A stretch of DNA of 64,000 nt from Bradyrhizobium sp. 190 (GCF_023073415.1 NZ_JADPJL010000063.1:1-64000), one strand, 5' to 3'. Positions 33,249-42,170 are shown, counted from the stretch's first letter. Notes: a model not told the origin generated them from the letters alone. Numbers and translations: made by a program.

Positions 33249-34508
33249 TCAGGTGTAACCCTTGCTCTTCTTCCACTCGGCTTCGAGCTCGAATATCGTC
33301 TTCCAGTCCCCGGCCTGAACCTGCGGCACGTAAGGCTCCTGCGGGATCGTCGTTCCCCAGCCGATCGCATAGCCGACCAGCGTCTGGTCCTCGGCGCGCA
33401 TGGTGACGGTGCCGTCGGCACCGAACGGCGACTTGATCTTCAGGCCGCGCAACGCCTCCGCAATCTTCTTGCCGTCGGCTGAATTCGCCTTCTTCGAAGC
33501 TTCCGCCAACAGCATGATTGCAGTTGCATTTTCCCATGACCAGTTGGTGGGATATTCGTTGTACTTCGCCTTGTAAGCGTCACCCCATGCTGCGTTCTCC
33601 GGTGTTGCCGGATAGGTCTTGATGTAGCGGTTACCGGAGTGAATGCCCTTCGGCAGGTTCTTCACGACCGTCAGGGCGGTGTAGTCGGCCATGTTGACCG
33701 CAAACACCTCCATCTGACTGAACAGCGCGTAGATATTGGCCTGATCGATATAGGACGTGAGGTCGCCGCCCCAGAGGCAGGAATACAGAGCCTGCGGCTT
33801 CGCCTGCAGGATTTTCGTCACCACCTCGGTGTAATCAGGCTGGAAGAGCTTGGGCCAGGACTCGCTAATGATCTCAACGTCAGGCGCGAAGCGCTTGAGA
33901 TACGTCACATATTCGCCGGTGGTGTCGCGGCCATAGGCATAGTCGGGCGAGCAAGTCGCCCATTTCTTCAGCCCCTTGGCCTTGGCAATCGCCGCTGCGT
34001 AGCTGCCGCCGACGATCGAGTCGTGCACGCCCTGGCGTGCGGTGCGGAACGCGTTGGGAATGTGCTGCTTGGGATCGGCAGTCAGCGCCGAGGTTTCCGA
34101 ATTGGTGTGGATGCAGAGCACGCCGAGATCGCGCGCCACCTCATGCACCGCGAAGGCGCCCGATGATGCTTCCGCGTCGATCAATATTTCGCATCCATCG
34201 GTGTTGACGAGTTCGCGGGCGACGCGGGCGGCTTCCTGCGGCTGTCCTTTGGAATCGCGGATCACCATCTCGATCTGCCGGCCGGCCAGCCCGCCGGCAG
34301 CATTGACCTTTTCGATTTCCAGCATCACGGCGTTGCGCGACGAGGTTCCGAGCTGCGCCACGCGGCCGGAGAGAATGGTCGGCATGCCGATCTTGATGGT
34401 CTTGGCTTGCGCGCGCGCCACCCAGGGCGTCGCAAATGTCACGGCCCCGGCGCTCATCATCGCCAACGTTGCACGCCGGCTTACGCCCGGTTTGCGGGTT
34501 CTCGTCAT
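33249..34508 (-). CDS. ABC transporter substrate-binding protein (LivK type, Tat-exported)
   Basis: A 419-residue periplasmic protein from ATG 34508 (GGGAGG 6 bases upstream). The signal carries a twin-arginine motif (GVSRRATLAMMSAGAVTFAT), suggesting Tat export. The mature part has the type I periplasmic fold: IKIGMPTILSGRVAQLGTSS, NAAGGLAGRQIEMVIRDSKG, YAYGRDTTGEYVTYLKRFAP, and LEAEWKKSKGY at the end. Such proteins bind amino acids, amides, aromatic or aliphatic acids; the surrounding CoA genes point to a carboxylic acid. First gene of the minus-strand operon, divergent from the synthetase gene. Confidence 0.9.
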   Translation of the reverse strand: MTRTRKPGVSRRATLAMMSAGAVTFATPWVARAQAKTIKIGMPTILSGRVAQLGTSSRNAVMLEIEKVNAAGGLAGRQIEMVIRDSKGQPQEAARVARELVNTDGCEILIDAEASSGAFAVHEVARDLGVLCIHTNSETSALTADPKQHIPNAFRTARQGVHDSIVGGSYAAAIAKAKGLKKWATCSPDYAYGRDTTGEYVTYLKRFAPDVEIISESWPKLFQPDYTEVVTKILQAKPQALYSCLWGGDLTSYIDQANIYALFSQMEVFAVNMADYTALTVVKNLPKGIHSGNRYIKTYPATPENAAWGDAYKAKYNEYPTNWSWENATAIMLLAEASKKANSADGKKIAEALRGLKIKSPFGADGTVTMRAEDQTLVGYAIGWGTTIPQEPYVPQVQAGDWKTIFELEAEWKKSKGYT

Positions 34509-34610
34509 TGCTTCCTCCCTGTGGGGTTGGCGTTCCCAAATCCCTGGCGGAGATCGTATCGCCTCCGTACTCACAAGGATTTCAGAGCAAGGGGGGTGAC
34601 GTCAAGCCAA

Positions 34611-34637
34611 AGATGAATTACGACTCATAATTCATCT
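34611..34637. promoter_or_regulatory. inverted repeat, likely TetR operator
   Basis: AGATGAATTA (34611-34620) and TAATTCATCT (34628-34637) form a perfect 10-bp inverted repeat with a 7-nt centre. It lies 102 bp from the minus-strand operon start and 40 bp from the synthetase start, ideally placed to control both directions. The TetR gene at 36171 is the obvious candidate to bind it. Confidence 0.7.
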
Positions 34638-34677
34638 AGGGAGAAACGGACCCGGAAACCGGGCTTTTGGGCGGATA

Positions 34678-36174
34678 ATGATCAATCTATCCAGCTTCAT
34701 CGCGTTTCACGCCCGGCGGACGCCGGATCGCTGTGCGCTGAAATACCGCGGCGAGGACGTCTCCTATGTTGATTTCGACTCCCGCATCCGTCGGGTTGGC
34801 GGGTGGCTGGCTGGGCGTGGAATCGGCCCGGGCGACGTCGTTGCGGTGCTGATGAAGAACAGCACCGCCTTTCTCGAACTGGTATTTGCAACCAGCCACA
34901 TCGGCGCTGTGTTTCTGCCGATCAACTATCGCCTCTCCGCCGATGAAGTCGGCTACATCGTCGGCAATTCCGGCGCGCGCATCCTGATTGCAGATGAAGA
35001 ACTCGCGGGTATCGCTGCAGGCGGCGCGCCGGTGGTGCTGCTCGATAAAGCCGCACAAGCCGCCGCTACTCAGCTCGCGCCCGACATCGCGCCCGCCCCG
35101 ATGCACGTCCGTCAACCGCGCGACCTGATGCGGCTGATGTACACGTCAGGCACGACCGATCGGCCCAAGGGCGTCATGCTCACTTACGAGAACCTGTACT
35201 GGAAGTCGGCCGACCAGACGCTCGTGCTCGGATTGAACGGCGACACGCGATTGCTGGTGGTCGGTCCGCTCTACCATGTCGGCGCTCTCGATCTGCCGGG
35301 CATCGCGGTGCTCTGGCACGGCGGCATGCTTTCCATCCACCGCAACTTCGAGCCTGAGCAGGCGCTCGCCGCCATCGAGACGGAGGAACTCAACGCCGCG
35401 TGGTTCGCACCCGTGATGACGACCGCGATCCTTACCTGCCCCACCCGCGACCGCTACGATGTCTCCAGCCTGCGCTGGGCGATCGGCGGTGGCGAGAAGA
35501 CGCCGGAAATGCGCATCCGCGCCTTCTCCGATTATTTCAGAAACGCCCGCTACATCGACGCCTATGGGCTGACCGAGACCTGCGGCGGTGACACCTTCAT
35601 GGAAGCCGGCCGCGAGATCGAGAAGATCGGCTCGACCGGCCGCGCCATCGCCCATGTCGAAATCGAAATCCGCGACGATGCCGGCAACCGGCTGCCGTCT
35701 GGCGAGAATGGCGAAATCTGTCTGCGCGGGCCCAAGGTTACTCAGGGCTACTGGAAGGATCCCGAGAAAACCGCGGCCGCGTTCTTCGGCGACTGGTTTC
35801 GTACCGGCGACGTCGGCTACCTCGATGAGGACGGCTTTCTCTACCTGACCGACCGCAAGAAGGACATGATCATTTCCGGCGGTGAGAATATCGCATCCTC
35901 CGAAGTCGAGCGCGTCATTTACGAACTGCCGCAGGTGCGCGAAGTCGCCGTTGTCGGCATATCAGACGCGCGCTGGGGCGAAAGGCCTGTCGCGGTTGTG
36001 GTGCTGGGGGATGGCGCCACGCTGGAGCTGCCCGATCTCGCCGATTACTGCCGCGCACGCCTCGCAGGCTTCAAGGTACCGAAGCAACTCATCATCCGCG
36101 ACAGCCTGCCGCGCAACCCTTCAGGAAAAGTCCTCAAGCGCGTGCTGCGCGCCGAACTGGAATCCCACGCATGA
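34678..36174 (+). CDS. AMP-dependent acyl-CoA synthetase (FadD-like)
   Basis: A 498-residue ligase. Motifs of the adenylate-forming family: LMYTSGTTDRPKGVMLTYEN (ATP-binding loop), YIDAYGLTETCGGDTFMEAG, WFRTGDVGYLDEDGFLYLTD, KKDMIISGGENIASSEVERV and LPRNPSGKVLKRVL with the catalytic Lys. It activates a carboxylic acid to its CoA thioester through an acyl-AMP. It is the first gene of a plus-strand operon with the TetR, SDR and monooxygenase genes; its stop overlaps the TetR start as ATGA. Confidence 0.92.
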   Translation: MINLSSFIAFHARRTPDRCALKYRGEDVSYVDFDSRIRRVGGWLAGRGIGPGDVVAVLMKNSTAFLELVFATSHIGAVFLPINYRLSADEVGYIVGNSGARILIADEELAGIAAGGAPVVLLDKAAQAAATQLAPDIAPAPMHVRQPRDLMRLMYTSGTTDRPKGVMLTYENLYWKSADQTLVLGLNGDTRLLVVGPLYHVGALDLPGIAVLWHGGMLSIHRNFEPEQALAAIETEELNAAWFAPVMTTAILTCPTRDRYDVSSLRWAIGGGEKTPEMRIRAFSDYFRNARYIDAYGLTETCGGDTFMEAGREIEKIGSTGRAIAHVEIEIRDDAGNRLPSGENGEICLRGPKVTQGYWKDPEKTAAAFFGDWFRTGDVGYLDEDGFLYLTDRKKDMIISGGENIASSEVERVIYELPQVREVAVVGISDARWGERPVAVVVLGDGATLELPDLADYCRARLAGFKVPKQLIIRDSLPRNPSGKVLKRVLRAELESHA

Positions 36175-36827
36175 CGCAATCATCGCAAGCCGCACCGGGC
36201 AAGGTGACAAAACTCAATCGGGCCGAGCGCAACGCCTGGACCAAGCGCAACATCTTCGACGCCGCCACCAAGGTCGTCGGCAAAGTAGGTTATGCCGAGG
36301 CTTCGGTTGCCCGCATTACCGAGGAGGCCGGTGTCGCGCAGGGAACGTTCTACAATCACTTTGAAAATCGCCAGGAACTGCTCGATCAATTGCTGCCGAA
36401 GGTCGGCACCGACATGGTTTACTTCATCCGCGGGCGTACCGGAAGCGCACACGCGGCAAGGCAGGAAATCGAACGCTTCAGCGCTTTCTTCGATTTCATC
36501 CGTGAGGTGCCTGAATTCCTGCGCATCCTAAACGAAGCCGAATATTTCGCGCCGATCGGCTATCAGAAACACCTCGATAACATCGCGACCGCCTATGTCC
36601 GCATCCTCCGGCGTGCCCGCCATGCCGGCGCAATCGTGGATTACAGCGATGAGGAGTTCGAAGCTATCGTCCACATACTAATGGGCGCGCGCGGTTACCT
36701 GAGCCGTCGCTACTCCTATGTTGGCGGCAACGTCACCGCAGCGCCTGAGCATGTCATCTCTGCCTACCGAAAGCTGGTCACGCGCGGGCTGTTTACCTCG
36801 AGCAAAGGCAACAACCATGACCGCTGA
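36171..36827 (+). CDS. TetR-family transcriptional regulator
   Basis: A 218-residue protein. The N-terminal helix-turn-helix is standard (NIFDAATKVVGKVGYAEASV, ARITEEAGVAQGTFYNHFEN, RQELLDQLLPKVG). The C-terminal ligand domain (residues 75-210) is helical and unassigned. It is expected to bind the inverted repeat at 34611-34637 and to release it on binding a pathway acyl-CoA. It overlaps the synthetase by 4 bp and the SDR by 11 bp, so regulator and enzymes are made together. Confidence 0.9.
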   Translation: MTQSSQAAPGKVTKLNRAERNAWTKRNIFDAATKVVGKVGYAEASVARITEEAGVAQGTFYNHFENRQELLDQLLPKVGTDMVYFIRGRTGSAHAARQEIERFSAFFDFIREVPEFLRILNEAEYFAPIGYQKHLDNIATAYVRILRRARHAGAIVDYSDEEFEAIVHILMGARGYLSRRYSYVGGNVTAAPEHVISAYRKLVTRGLFTSSKGNNHDR

Positions 36828-37590
36828 GGGTATCGTCCTCGTCACCGGCGGCAGCCGCGGCATTGGCGCCGCCACTGCGACGCTGCTGGCCGAACAGGGC
36901 CGGCGCGTGGTGATATCAGACATCGCGCCGGAGCCGCTGGCTGGAACGCAAGTCGTCCTGTGGCCGGCCCCCTTCGACGTCGCAAACGAAAGCGCCGTCG
37001 TCAGCGGCATCGACGACATCGAGGCCGCACATGGACCAATTACGGGGCTGGTCAACGCCGCCGGCGTCTTCGGCAAGATGCACCGGATCGAGCGCGTGCG
37101 GATGGATCAATGGGACCGCGAGGTCAACATCGATCTGCGTGGCACCTTTCTGGTCGCCCGCAGCGTCGGGGTGAAGATGGCCGAGCGCCGGCATGGCGCG
37201 ATCGTCAACGTTGCCTCCGTTGCCGGCATGACGTCAGGTCCGATCCATGCCTATACCGCCGCGAAAGCCGGCGTCATCCAGATCACGCAGACGCTGGCCG
37301 CCGAATGGGGCCGCAGCGGCGTGCGCGTCAATGCGGTCTCGCCGGGCTTTACGCGCACCGTCATGCTTGAAGCCGGTATTGCCTCCGGCGCACTGAACAA
37401 GAAATGGCTGGAAAGTCCGACCGCGATGAACCGGCTGGTGGAGCCGGTCGAGGTCGCGCACGCAATCGCCTGGCTGCTTTCGCCACTGAGCAGTGGCGTC
37501 ACCGGGATCAACCTGCCGGTCGACGCGGGATATATCGCGGGCACCACATGGGCCGCCTATGGCGGCCTACCGGAAGCACCAATCGCATAA
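36817..37590 (+). CDS. short-chain dehydrogenase/reductase
   Basis: A 257-residue SDR from ATG 36817. Cofactor motif VLVTGGSRGIGAATATLLAE, NNAG equivalent GLVNAAGVFGKM, catalytic Ser in GAIVNVASVAGMTSGP, YxxxK in HAYTAAKAGVIQITQTLAAE and the C-terminus GVTGINLPVDAGYIAGTTWA. The GD..P/S cofactor loop (VISDIAPE) with an acidic residue favours NAD. In this operon it most likely oxidises a secondary alcohol to the ketone used by the downstream Baeyer-Villiger-type enzyme. Confidence 0.9.
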   Translation: MTAEGIVLVTGGSRGIGAATATLLAEQGRRVVISDIAPEPLAGTQVVLWPAPFDVANESAVVSGIDDIEAAHGPITGLVNAAGVFGKMHRIERVRMDQWDREVNIDLRGTFLVARSVGVKMAERRHGAIVNVASVAGMTSGPIHAYTAAKAGVIQITQTLAAEWGRSGVRVNAVSPGFTRTVMLEAGIASGALNKKWLESPTAMNRLVEPVEVAHAIAWLLSPLSSGVTGINLPVDAGYIAGTTWAAYGGLPEAPIA

Positions 37591-37604
37591 ACGAGGACAT
37601 CAGC

Positions 37605-39515
37605 ATGAATATCGAGCTATCGCGCAAGAAACTCGATCTGTCTTCGGCCATCGCCGAGGGCGACATCCGCGTGCTGTTGATGGTGCTGGTCCATATGACC
37701 GGCGACGAGCGCTGGCTAGAGCCGCCCTACAGGCCCAAGCGCGACGTGCGCCTGATTCCAGATCCGCAAGCCGGCATGCCCCAGGAAATCCAAGCCGAAA
37801 TCCGCGCCGCCGTTCTGAAACTGTTCGCAAACGGCGAACCAAAGCCCGTCATCACCGACCCCGGTGACGAATTGATGCTGAAGATGATGCGCGCCACGCT
37901 TGGCGAAAGCGTCGCGCCGGAGTATGCGCCGCTGATGCGCGAAGAAATGGGTTTCATTCCCCGGGAGGCGCGCTGGACCAAACCGCCATCGAACGAGAAG
38001 TTGACGCAGCAACATGTCTTGATCGTCGGCGCCGGCGTCTGCGCCGTCGCGTTGGGTGTTGCCCTTGGCCGGCTCGGCATCCCCTACACCATCGTCGAGA
38101 AGAACGACGAACTCGGCGGCACCTGGTATGTCAACCGCTATCCCGGCTGCGGCGTCGATACGCCGAACCATTCCTATTCCTTCTCGTTCGGCGCGCGCAA
38201 CCCGTGGACGCGTTATTTCGCCCAGCGCCAGGAGCTGCTCGACTACCTCAAGAAGGTCGCGCTCGAATACGACATCCGGAAACATCTGCGTCTCAACACC
38301 GAACTGAAATCGTCGCACTGGGACGAGAACAAGCGGCGCTGGATCTCCAAATTGAAGACCGCCAATGGCGAGGAGATCTTTGAATCGAGCACGCTGGTCA
38401 GCGCCATCGGCCAACTCAACGACCCCTCACCCGCGCACTTCAAGGGCGAGGAGGATTTCAAGGGTGAGATGCTGCACTCAGCCTTGTGGACCGACGACGT
38501 CAAGCTCGACGGCAAACATGTCGCCGTCATCGGCACCGGCGCAACCGCGATGCAGCTGGTGCCGTCGATCGCTGACCGCGTCGCGTCGGTCACCGTCTAC
38601 CAACGCACCGCGCAATGGGCGCGCCCGGTGGCAGGCTATTCCGACCCCATCAGCGAAGGCGCACGGTGGCTGCTCGCAAACCTGCCGTTCTACGTGCAGT
38701 GGTATCGCTTCAATATGTTCTGGCGCTACGGCGACGGCCTGTTGCCGTTCCTCCGCAAGGACCCGGAATGGCCGCATCCCGAGCGCGCCGTGAATAAGGG
38801 CAACGACCGGCATCGCGAGGAGCTGACGGATTTCATCCTGTCCGAATTGAAGGACCGTCCCGACCTGATCGAGAAATGCGTCCCGACCTATCCGCCCTAT
38901 GGCAAGCGCATCCTGCTCGACAACAACTGGTTCAAGACGCTGACGAAGCCGAATGTCGAACTGGTCACCGACAAGATCGATCATTTCGCAGCGAACGGCA
39001 TCGTTGCTTCGGACGGCAAGTTGCGGCCGGCCGATGTCATCGTGATTTCGACGGGATTCAAGGTCACGGAGATGGCGGCACGTCTCAACATCAGCGGGCG
39101 TGACGGCAAGAATCTTAGGGTGGCCTGGGCCAACGACAACCCGACAGCCTATCTCGGTCTCACCGTGCCGGACTTTCCGAACTTCTTCGTGATGCTCGGT
39201 CCCAATTCAGGCCCCGCGCATGGCGGCAGCGTGATCTTCCAGTCGGAATGCCAGAGCCGCTACATCTCCACTTGCCTCGTCGAAATGATGGAGCGTGATA
39301 TCGCCGCCATCGATGTTCGCTCCGAAGCGCACGATCAATACATCCGAAAAGTGGATGCCGAGCACGAGCAACTGATCTGGACTCATCCCGGCATGACAAC
39401 TTACTACCGCAACGGCCAGGGCCGGGTTTTCTCGGCGATGCCATGGCGATTTGTGGATTACTGGGCCATGACCCACGATCCCGATTTACGTGATTACCGC
39501 CAGACCAAGCTCTGA
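37605..39515 (+). CDS. flavin-dependent monooxygenase, Baeyer-Villiger type
   Basis: A 636-residue class B flavoprotein. About 135 extra N-terminal residues precede the FAD motif VLIVGAGVCAVALGVALGRL. Then come ELGGTWYVNRYPGCGVDTPN, the Baeyer-Villiger fingerprint region FKGEMLHSALWTDDVKLDGK (consensus FxGxxxHxxxW), and the NADPH motif VAVIGTGATAMQLVPSIADR. The long N-terminal extension is known in the CHMO-like group acting on large cyclic ketones. GAGGA lies 8 bases before ATG 37605. It would insert oxygen next to a ketone to give an ester or lactone. Last gene of the operon. Confidence 0.88.
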   Translation: MNIELSRKKLDLSSAIAEGDIRVLLMVLVHMTGDERWLEPPYRPKRDVRLIPDPQAGMPQEIQAEIRAAVLKLFANGEPKPVITDPGDELMLKMMRATLGESVAPEYAPLMREEMGFIPREARWTKPPSNEKLTQQHVLIVGAGVCAVALGVALGRLGIPYTIVEKNDELGGTWYVNRYPGCGVDTPNHSYSFSFGARNPWTRYFAQRQELLDYLKKVALEYDIRKHLRLNTELKSSHWDENKRRWISKLKTANGEEIFESSTLVSAIGQLNDPSPAHFKGEEDFKGEMLHSALWTDDVKLDGKHVAVIGTGATAMQLVPSIADRVASVTVYQRTAQWARPVAGYSDPISEGARWLLANLPFYVQWYRFNMFWRYGDGLLPFLRKDPEWPHPERAVNKGNDRHREELTDFILSELKDRPDLIEKCVPTYPPYGKRILLDNNWFKTLTKPNVELVTDKIDHFAANGIVASDGKLRPADVIVISTGFKVTEMAARLNISGRDGKNLRVAWANDNPTAYLGLTVPDFPNFFVMLGPNSGPAHGGSVIFQSECQSRYISTCLVEMMERDIAAIDVRSEAHDQYIRKVDAEHEQLIWTHPGMTTYYRNGQGRVFSAMPWRFVDYWAMTHDPDLRDYRQTKL

Positions 39516-39529
39516 CATTTGTTCCCAGC

Positions 39530-39965
39530 GGAACCGGTGCATGAGTGCCTATGGGATAGCTTGACACCAGCCCGTATCTGCCGCAGCATTTCGGTGCTGC
39601 ACCTGTTGGAGCACGGAGCGGGTGGCTCCCCACTTCGCAGGCATTGACGCCCCCGGTCAGATGATCAAGGCGACACGCAGCGGGTGCGGACGAAAGTCCG
39701 TCGGCCAACTCTTGAGGAGGAGCATGACGCCACCGGATCAGTCTGGTGACCTTGCTCATCGCAAGGTCCAGGTGCGGTCGAGGTCATAAGCAGCTGCCAG
39801 CCTCGTTGCGCCTTCAACAATTCGAACATATACGCGGGACTGGAGCGCAAAGGCCACGCGCTGTCGGATCCTGAGATACATACTGGTGTCTACCAGAAAC
39901 CCTTCGCCTATAACGAAGATGTAGGGCCCCGCGATGCTCTCATGCACCGGGGCCCATTCGTTTTC
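39530..39965 (+). ncRNA. candidate structured RNA or mobile-element end ending in a terminator
   Basis: No coding frame fits this stretch, but it is full of perfect stems. A GAAA tetraloop hairpin lies at 39687-39700 (CGGAC/GTCCG), CACCGGA/TCTGGTG at 39731-39748 and GACCTTGC/GCAAGGTC at 39748-39768. CGAGG/CCTCG spans 39779-39805. A terminator-like stem closes it at 39924-39955 (GGGCCCCG/CGGGGCCC) followed by ATTCGTTTTC. The class is unknown to me. An alternative is the non-coding end of an insertion sequence. Confidence 0.35.
39924..39963 (+). terminator. Rho-independent-terminator-like hairpin
   Basis: GGGCCCCG (39924-39931) pairs with CGGGGCCC (39948-39955) over a 16-nt loop, followed by a T-rich tail ATTCGTTTTC. 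Plus-strand orientation. Confidence 0.5.
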
Positions 39966-40060
39966 GGAATATCAAAACCTTCGGAATAACAAAGCCGCGC
40001 CGCATGGTTCCATGCTCTGTTCGGATCGGTGATACCGATCTGATCGAACAAGGACACGCC

Positions 40061-40335
40061 ATGGAAGGAGCGCGCGTACGGATCTACACCGATTACAAAA
40101 GCCCCTATGCGTTCGTCGCCGACAAGCGGCTGTTCGAACTCGAGGAAATCTGTGACGCCGAATTGGAATGGCTGCCCTACACGCTGCGCATTCCAGAATT
40201 CATGGGCACGGTGGAAGAGCGCACACCACATTTCTGGCGCAAGGTGCGCTACGCCTATATGGACGCTCGCCGCTACGCCAATGCGCAGGGCCTCACCATG
40301 GAGGGGCCGCGGCGACGCTTTCTATTCCAGCGCCG
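40061..40335 (+). pseudogene. DsbA/2-hydroxychromene-2-carboxylate isomerase-like, 5' fragment
   Basis: From ATG 40061 the frame reads VRIYTDYKSPYAFVADKRLF, CDAELEWLPYTLRIPEFMGT then KVRYAYMDARRYANAQGLTM and stops matching the family at about 40330. This is the N-terminal thioredoxin-like third of a HCCA-isomerase/DsbA-like protein (usually about 200 residues; the S/D-Y-x-S-P-Y motif is intact). Beyond it the sequence is unrelated, so the gene is truncated by a rearrangement. It lies at the border between the two catabolic clusters. Confidence 0.65.
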
Positions 40336-40574
40336 GCATCAAAATCAGCTTGATCATCTAACGATTTCAAGGCGCATTTGGAGAAAACGGCCAAAACGCT
40401 CTCTGGCAATTCCAATAGCTTGGCAGCCATTTCCAAAATATGGAAGCAGTCGCTGCAGGAAGAAGCAGTCCGAAAAAATCTGGGCGGCGGGTTCCGCCCA
40501 CACGCTCAAGAGCTTCGGTGTCGAGGGGATCAGCATCGACGCTCTTCTTGCGTTTGCGATGCGCGACCCACAGG

Positions 40575-40716
40575 CAACCGACTGTTCCAACTCTGCCTTC
40601 GCTGCAAATGCGTCGAGCTTGGCGCCATTAAGATCGACACCTGTCACCGGTGCCCCAGGTTGATCGCCAAGCTCGTTATCGCCGGCCTGCCCCCTGCGCC
40701 GCCGCGGTAACGACAA
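40575..40716 (-). pseudogene. short-chain dehydrogenase N-terminal remnant
   Basis: On the minus strand, allowing a shift, the sequence reads IVVTAAAQGAGR followed by NLGAPVTGVDLNGAKLDAFA. This is the Rossmann start of an SDR (normally AIVTAAAQGIGRA...GA.VIATD.NGAKL). No NNAG or YxxxK part follows. The stretch 40340-40570 between this and the isomerase fragment has no assigned family. Confidence 0.5.
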
Positions 40717-40793
40717 TCGCTTTTTCGTTCCAATGACATCACTTCTTGCGTGGATACTCTTTCCGGCATTCCTGACCCGCTGAAATCAGCATC

Positions 40794-41969
40794 CTATAGA
40801 CTGTCGATCGAATCCAGATCCGCCATCGCAGTCGTTATTCGTTCGATCATAATCAGCGTCGTCTCCTCGGGCTGCATGTTCGGCAGCAATGGGGAGTGAC
40901 ACAGCGTAATCGTCCACATCAGGAGCGCGTGCACCATCTGCTCCCTGTAATGTCGAAAACTCTCGTCAAAATCCGGCCTTGAGCCCGTGAGTTCGGTAAA
41001 TCGTTCGAGATAGCGAACCAGCAGATCCTTCTCCCACATGCGGCGATCGGCCGGCGTCAGCGCCGCTGTCACCGCGTAGGCAAAGTCCCGTGACCAATGG
41101 CCGCGCGACAGGCACTGCCAGTCGCACAAACCCATCTTTCCCGCCGCTGTCCGGTACCAGTTTCCGATGTGCACATCGGAGTGGATCAGGCCCTGCCCCT
41201 CGCCTTCGTGGACGGCAAGTGCGCGCATTGCCGCCGGCCACACCGCATCGCGTTGCGCCATTACCTTCCCTGGAATAACGTGCGAGGCAGCCTCGAATGC
41301 CTTTCGGGTGTAATACTCCAGGCTCATCTTTTCGGCGCCGATCGTGAACCACCTCGGATAGCCGGCAACCCAGCGATATCGCGTCGCAAGCTCGCGATCG
41401 CCGTGAAAGCGCGCATGCAGCGCGGCCAGCACATCAATCATGTCATCCGCCATCTCGCGGGTGACATAGGTCCGGTGATTGCAGAATGTCGCGGACTTTG
41501 TCGCGACCAGATCTTCCAGCAGCAGAATCGATGCAAATGTCCGGCGGTCGAATGCGGCGTGGTAACCCAGCGGCGCCTCGATCTGCAGCAATGACCGAAG
41601 CTGCGTGAAGAACTGACCCTCCACCCGCGCCGTGCCGTTGAAGCCGCCGATCATGCGCGTGACGACGCTCGGCAGCGACTTCGTGAAGATCGAACCGGGC
41701 AAGCCGGCGCGACGACCTGCTTCGTTGTAGCTGACGATCAGCCGGTGCCGCTCGTGCGTTCCAGCACTGGCTGGCTTGATCTCGACCGCCACGACCGCAG
41801 CGCCCGGGTGGCTTTCGCAAAGTACGGCCGTCAGCCATTCGGGCGTGATCGCGTTCGGCGCGCAAGGCACGTCGTCACGTTGCCGCGCCTTCGGCCTGAT
41901 GAGGCGCTCAAACGCAACGCGTCCTCCGATTCTCAGCGCGGCCAAAGCCGTCGTGCTTGATGCACCCAT
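40794..41969 (-). CDS. APH-fold phosphotransferase (kinase-like)
   Basis: About 391 residues from ATG 41969 (or 41972), chosen because GGAGG lies just upstream; the TTG at 42026 has no such site. Kinase marks: the Brenner-type catalytic loop GLIHSDVHIGNWYRTAAGKM (H-x-D-x-x-x-x-N) and the metal Asp in GLCDWQCLSRGHWSRDFAYA. The rest is helical. The family includes aminoglycoside kinases, the kinase domain of ACAD10/11 and LvaA, which phosphorylate 4-hydroxyacyl-CoAs, and ecdysteroid-kinase-like proteins. MarR-type site 42049-42061 lies 80 bp upstream, placing it in the regulon with acyl-CoA dehydrogenases. Confidence 0.8.
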   Translation of the reverse strand: MGASSTTALAALRIGGRVAFERLIRPKARQRDDVPCAPNAITPEWLTAVLCESHPGAAVVAVEIKPASAGTHERHRLIVSYNEAGRRAGLPGSIFTKSLPSVVTRMIGGFNGTARVEGQFFTQLRSLLQIEAPLGYHAAFDRRTFASILLLEDLVATKSATFCNHRTYVTREMADDMIDVLAALHARFHGDRELATRYRWVAGYPRWFTIGAEKMSLEYYTRKAFEAASHVIPGKVMAQRDAVWPAAMRALAVHEGEGQGLIHSDVHIGNWYRTAAGKMGLCDWQCLSRGHWSRDFAYAVTAALTPADRRMWEKDLLVRYLERFTELTGSRPDFDESFRHYREQMVHALLMWTITLCHSPLLPNMQPEETTLIMIERITTAMADLDSIDSL

Positions 41970-42048
41970 CATCCCTCCTCCGGCCGACAGCATCGCCATC
42001 CAGCCCGCATTCTGCTTGGCCCGCAAAACGACAGTCGATTTAAATTAG

Positions 42049-42061
42049 TACGCTTTAGTAC
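42049..42061. promoter_or_regulatory. putative MarR operator, site 1
   Basis: TACGCTTTAGTAC, preceded by G: a degenerate copy of GTACACTAGTGTAC with a changed centre. It is 80 bp upstream of the kinase start on the minus strand. Confidence 0.5.
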
Positions 42062-42170
42062 GATCTGTATCATGACCGGATCGACAGTCAAAGCTCCGAC
42101 CACCTCGACGCGAGATAATCGTCGATTGCCTTCTCTTTGCGGCGCAACAAACCACACCCGCGAATTCCGC

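Noticed and set aside
35140..35155. ATGTACACGTCAGG resembling the operator left half
   Set aside because: It encodes the conserved MYTSGT motif of the acyl-CoA synthetase.
39160..39759. 199-codon minus-strand frame near the structured element
   Set aside because: It overlaps the 3' end of the monooxygenase gene and has no recognisable motif.
39878..39894. ACATACTGGTGTCTAC, a degenerate operator-like word upstream of the isomerase fragment
   Set aside because: The core ACTGGTGT matches but both ends are wrong; it may be a decayed site, not strong enough to list.
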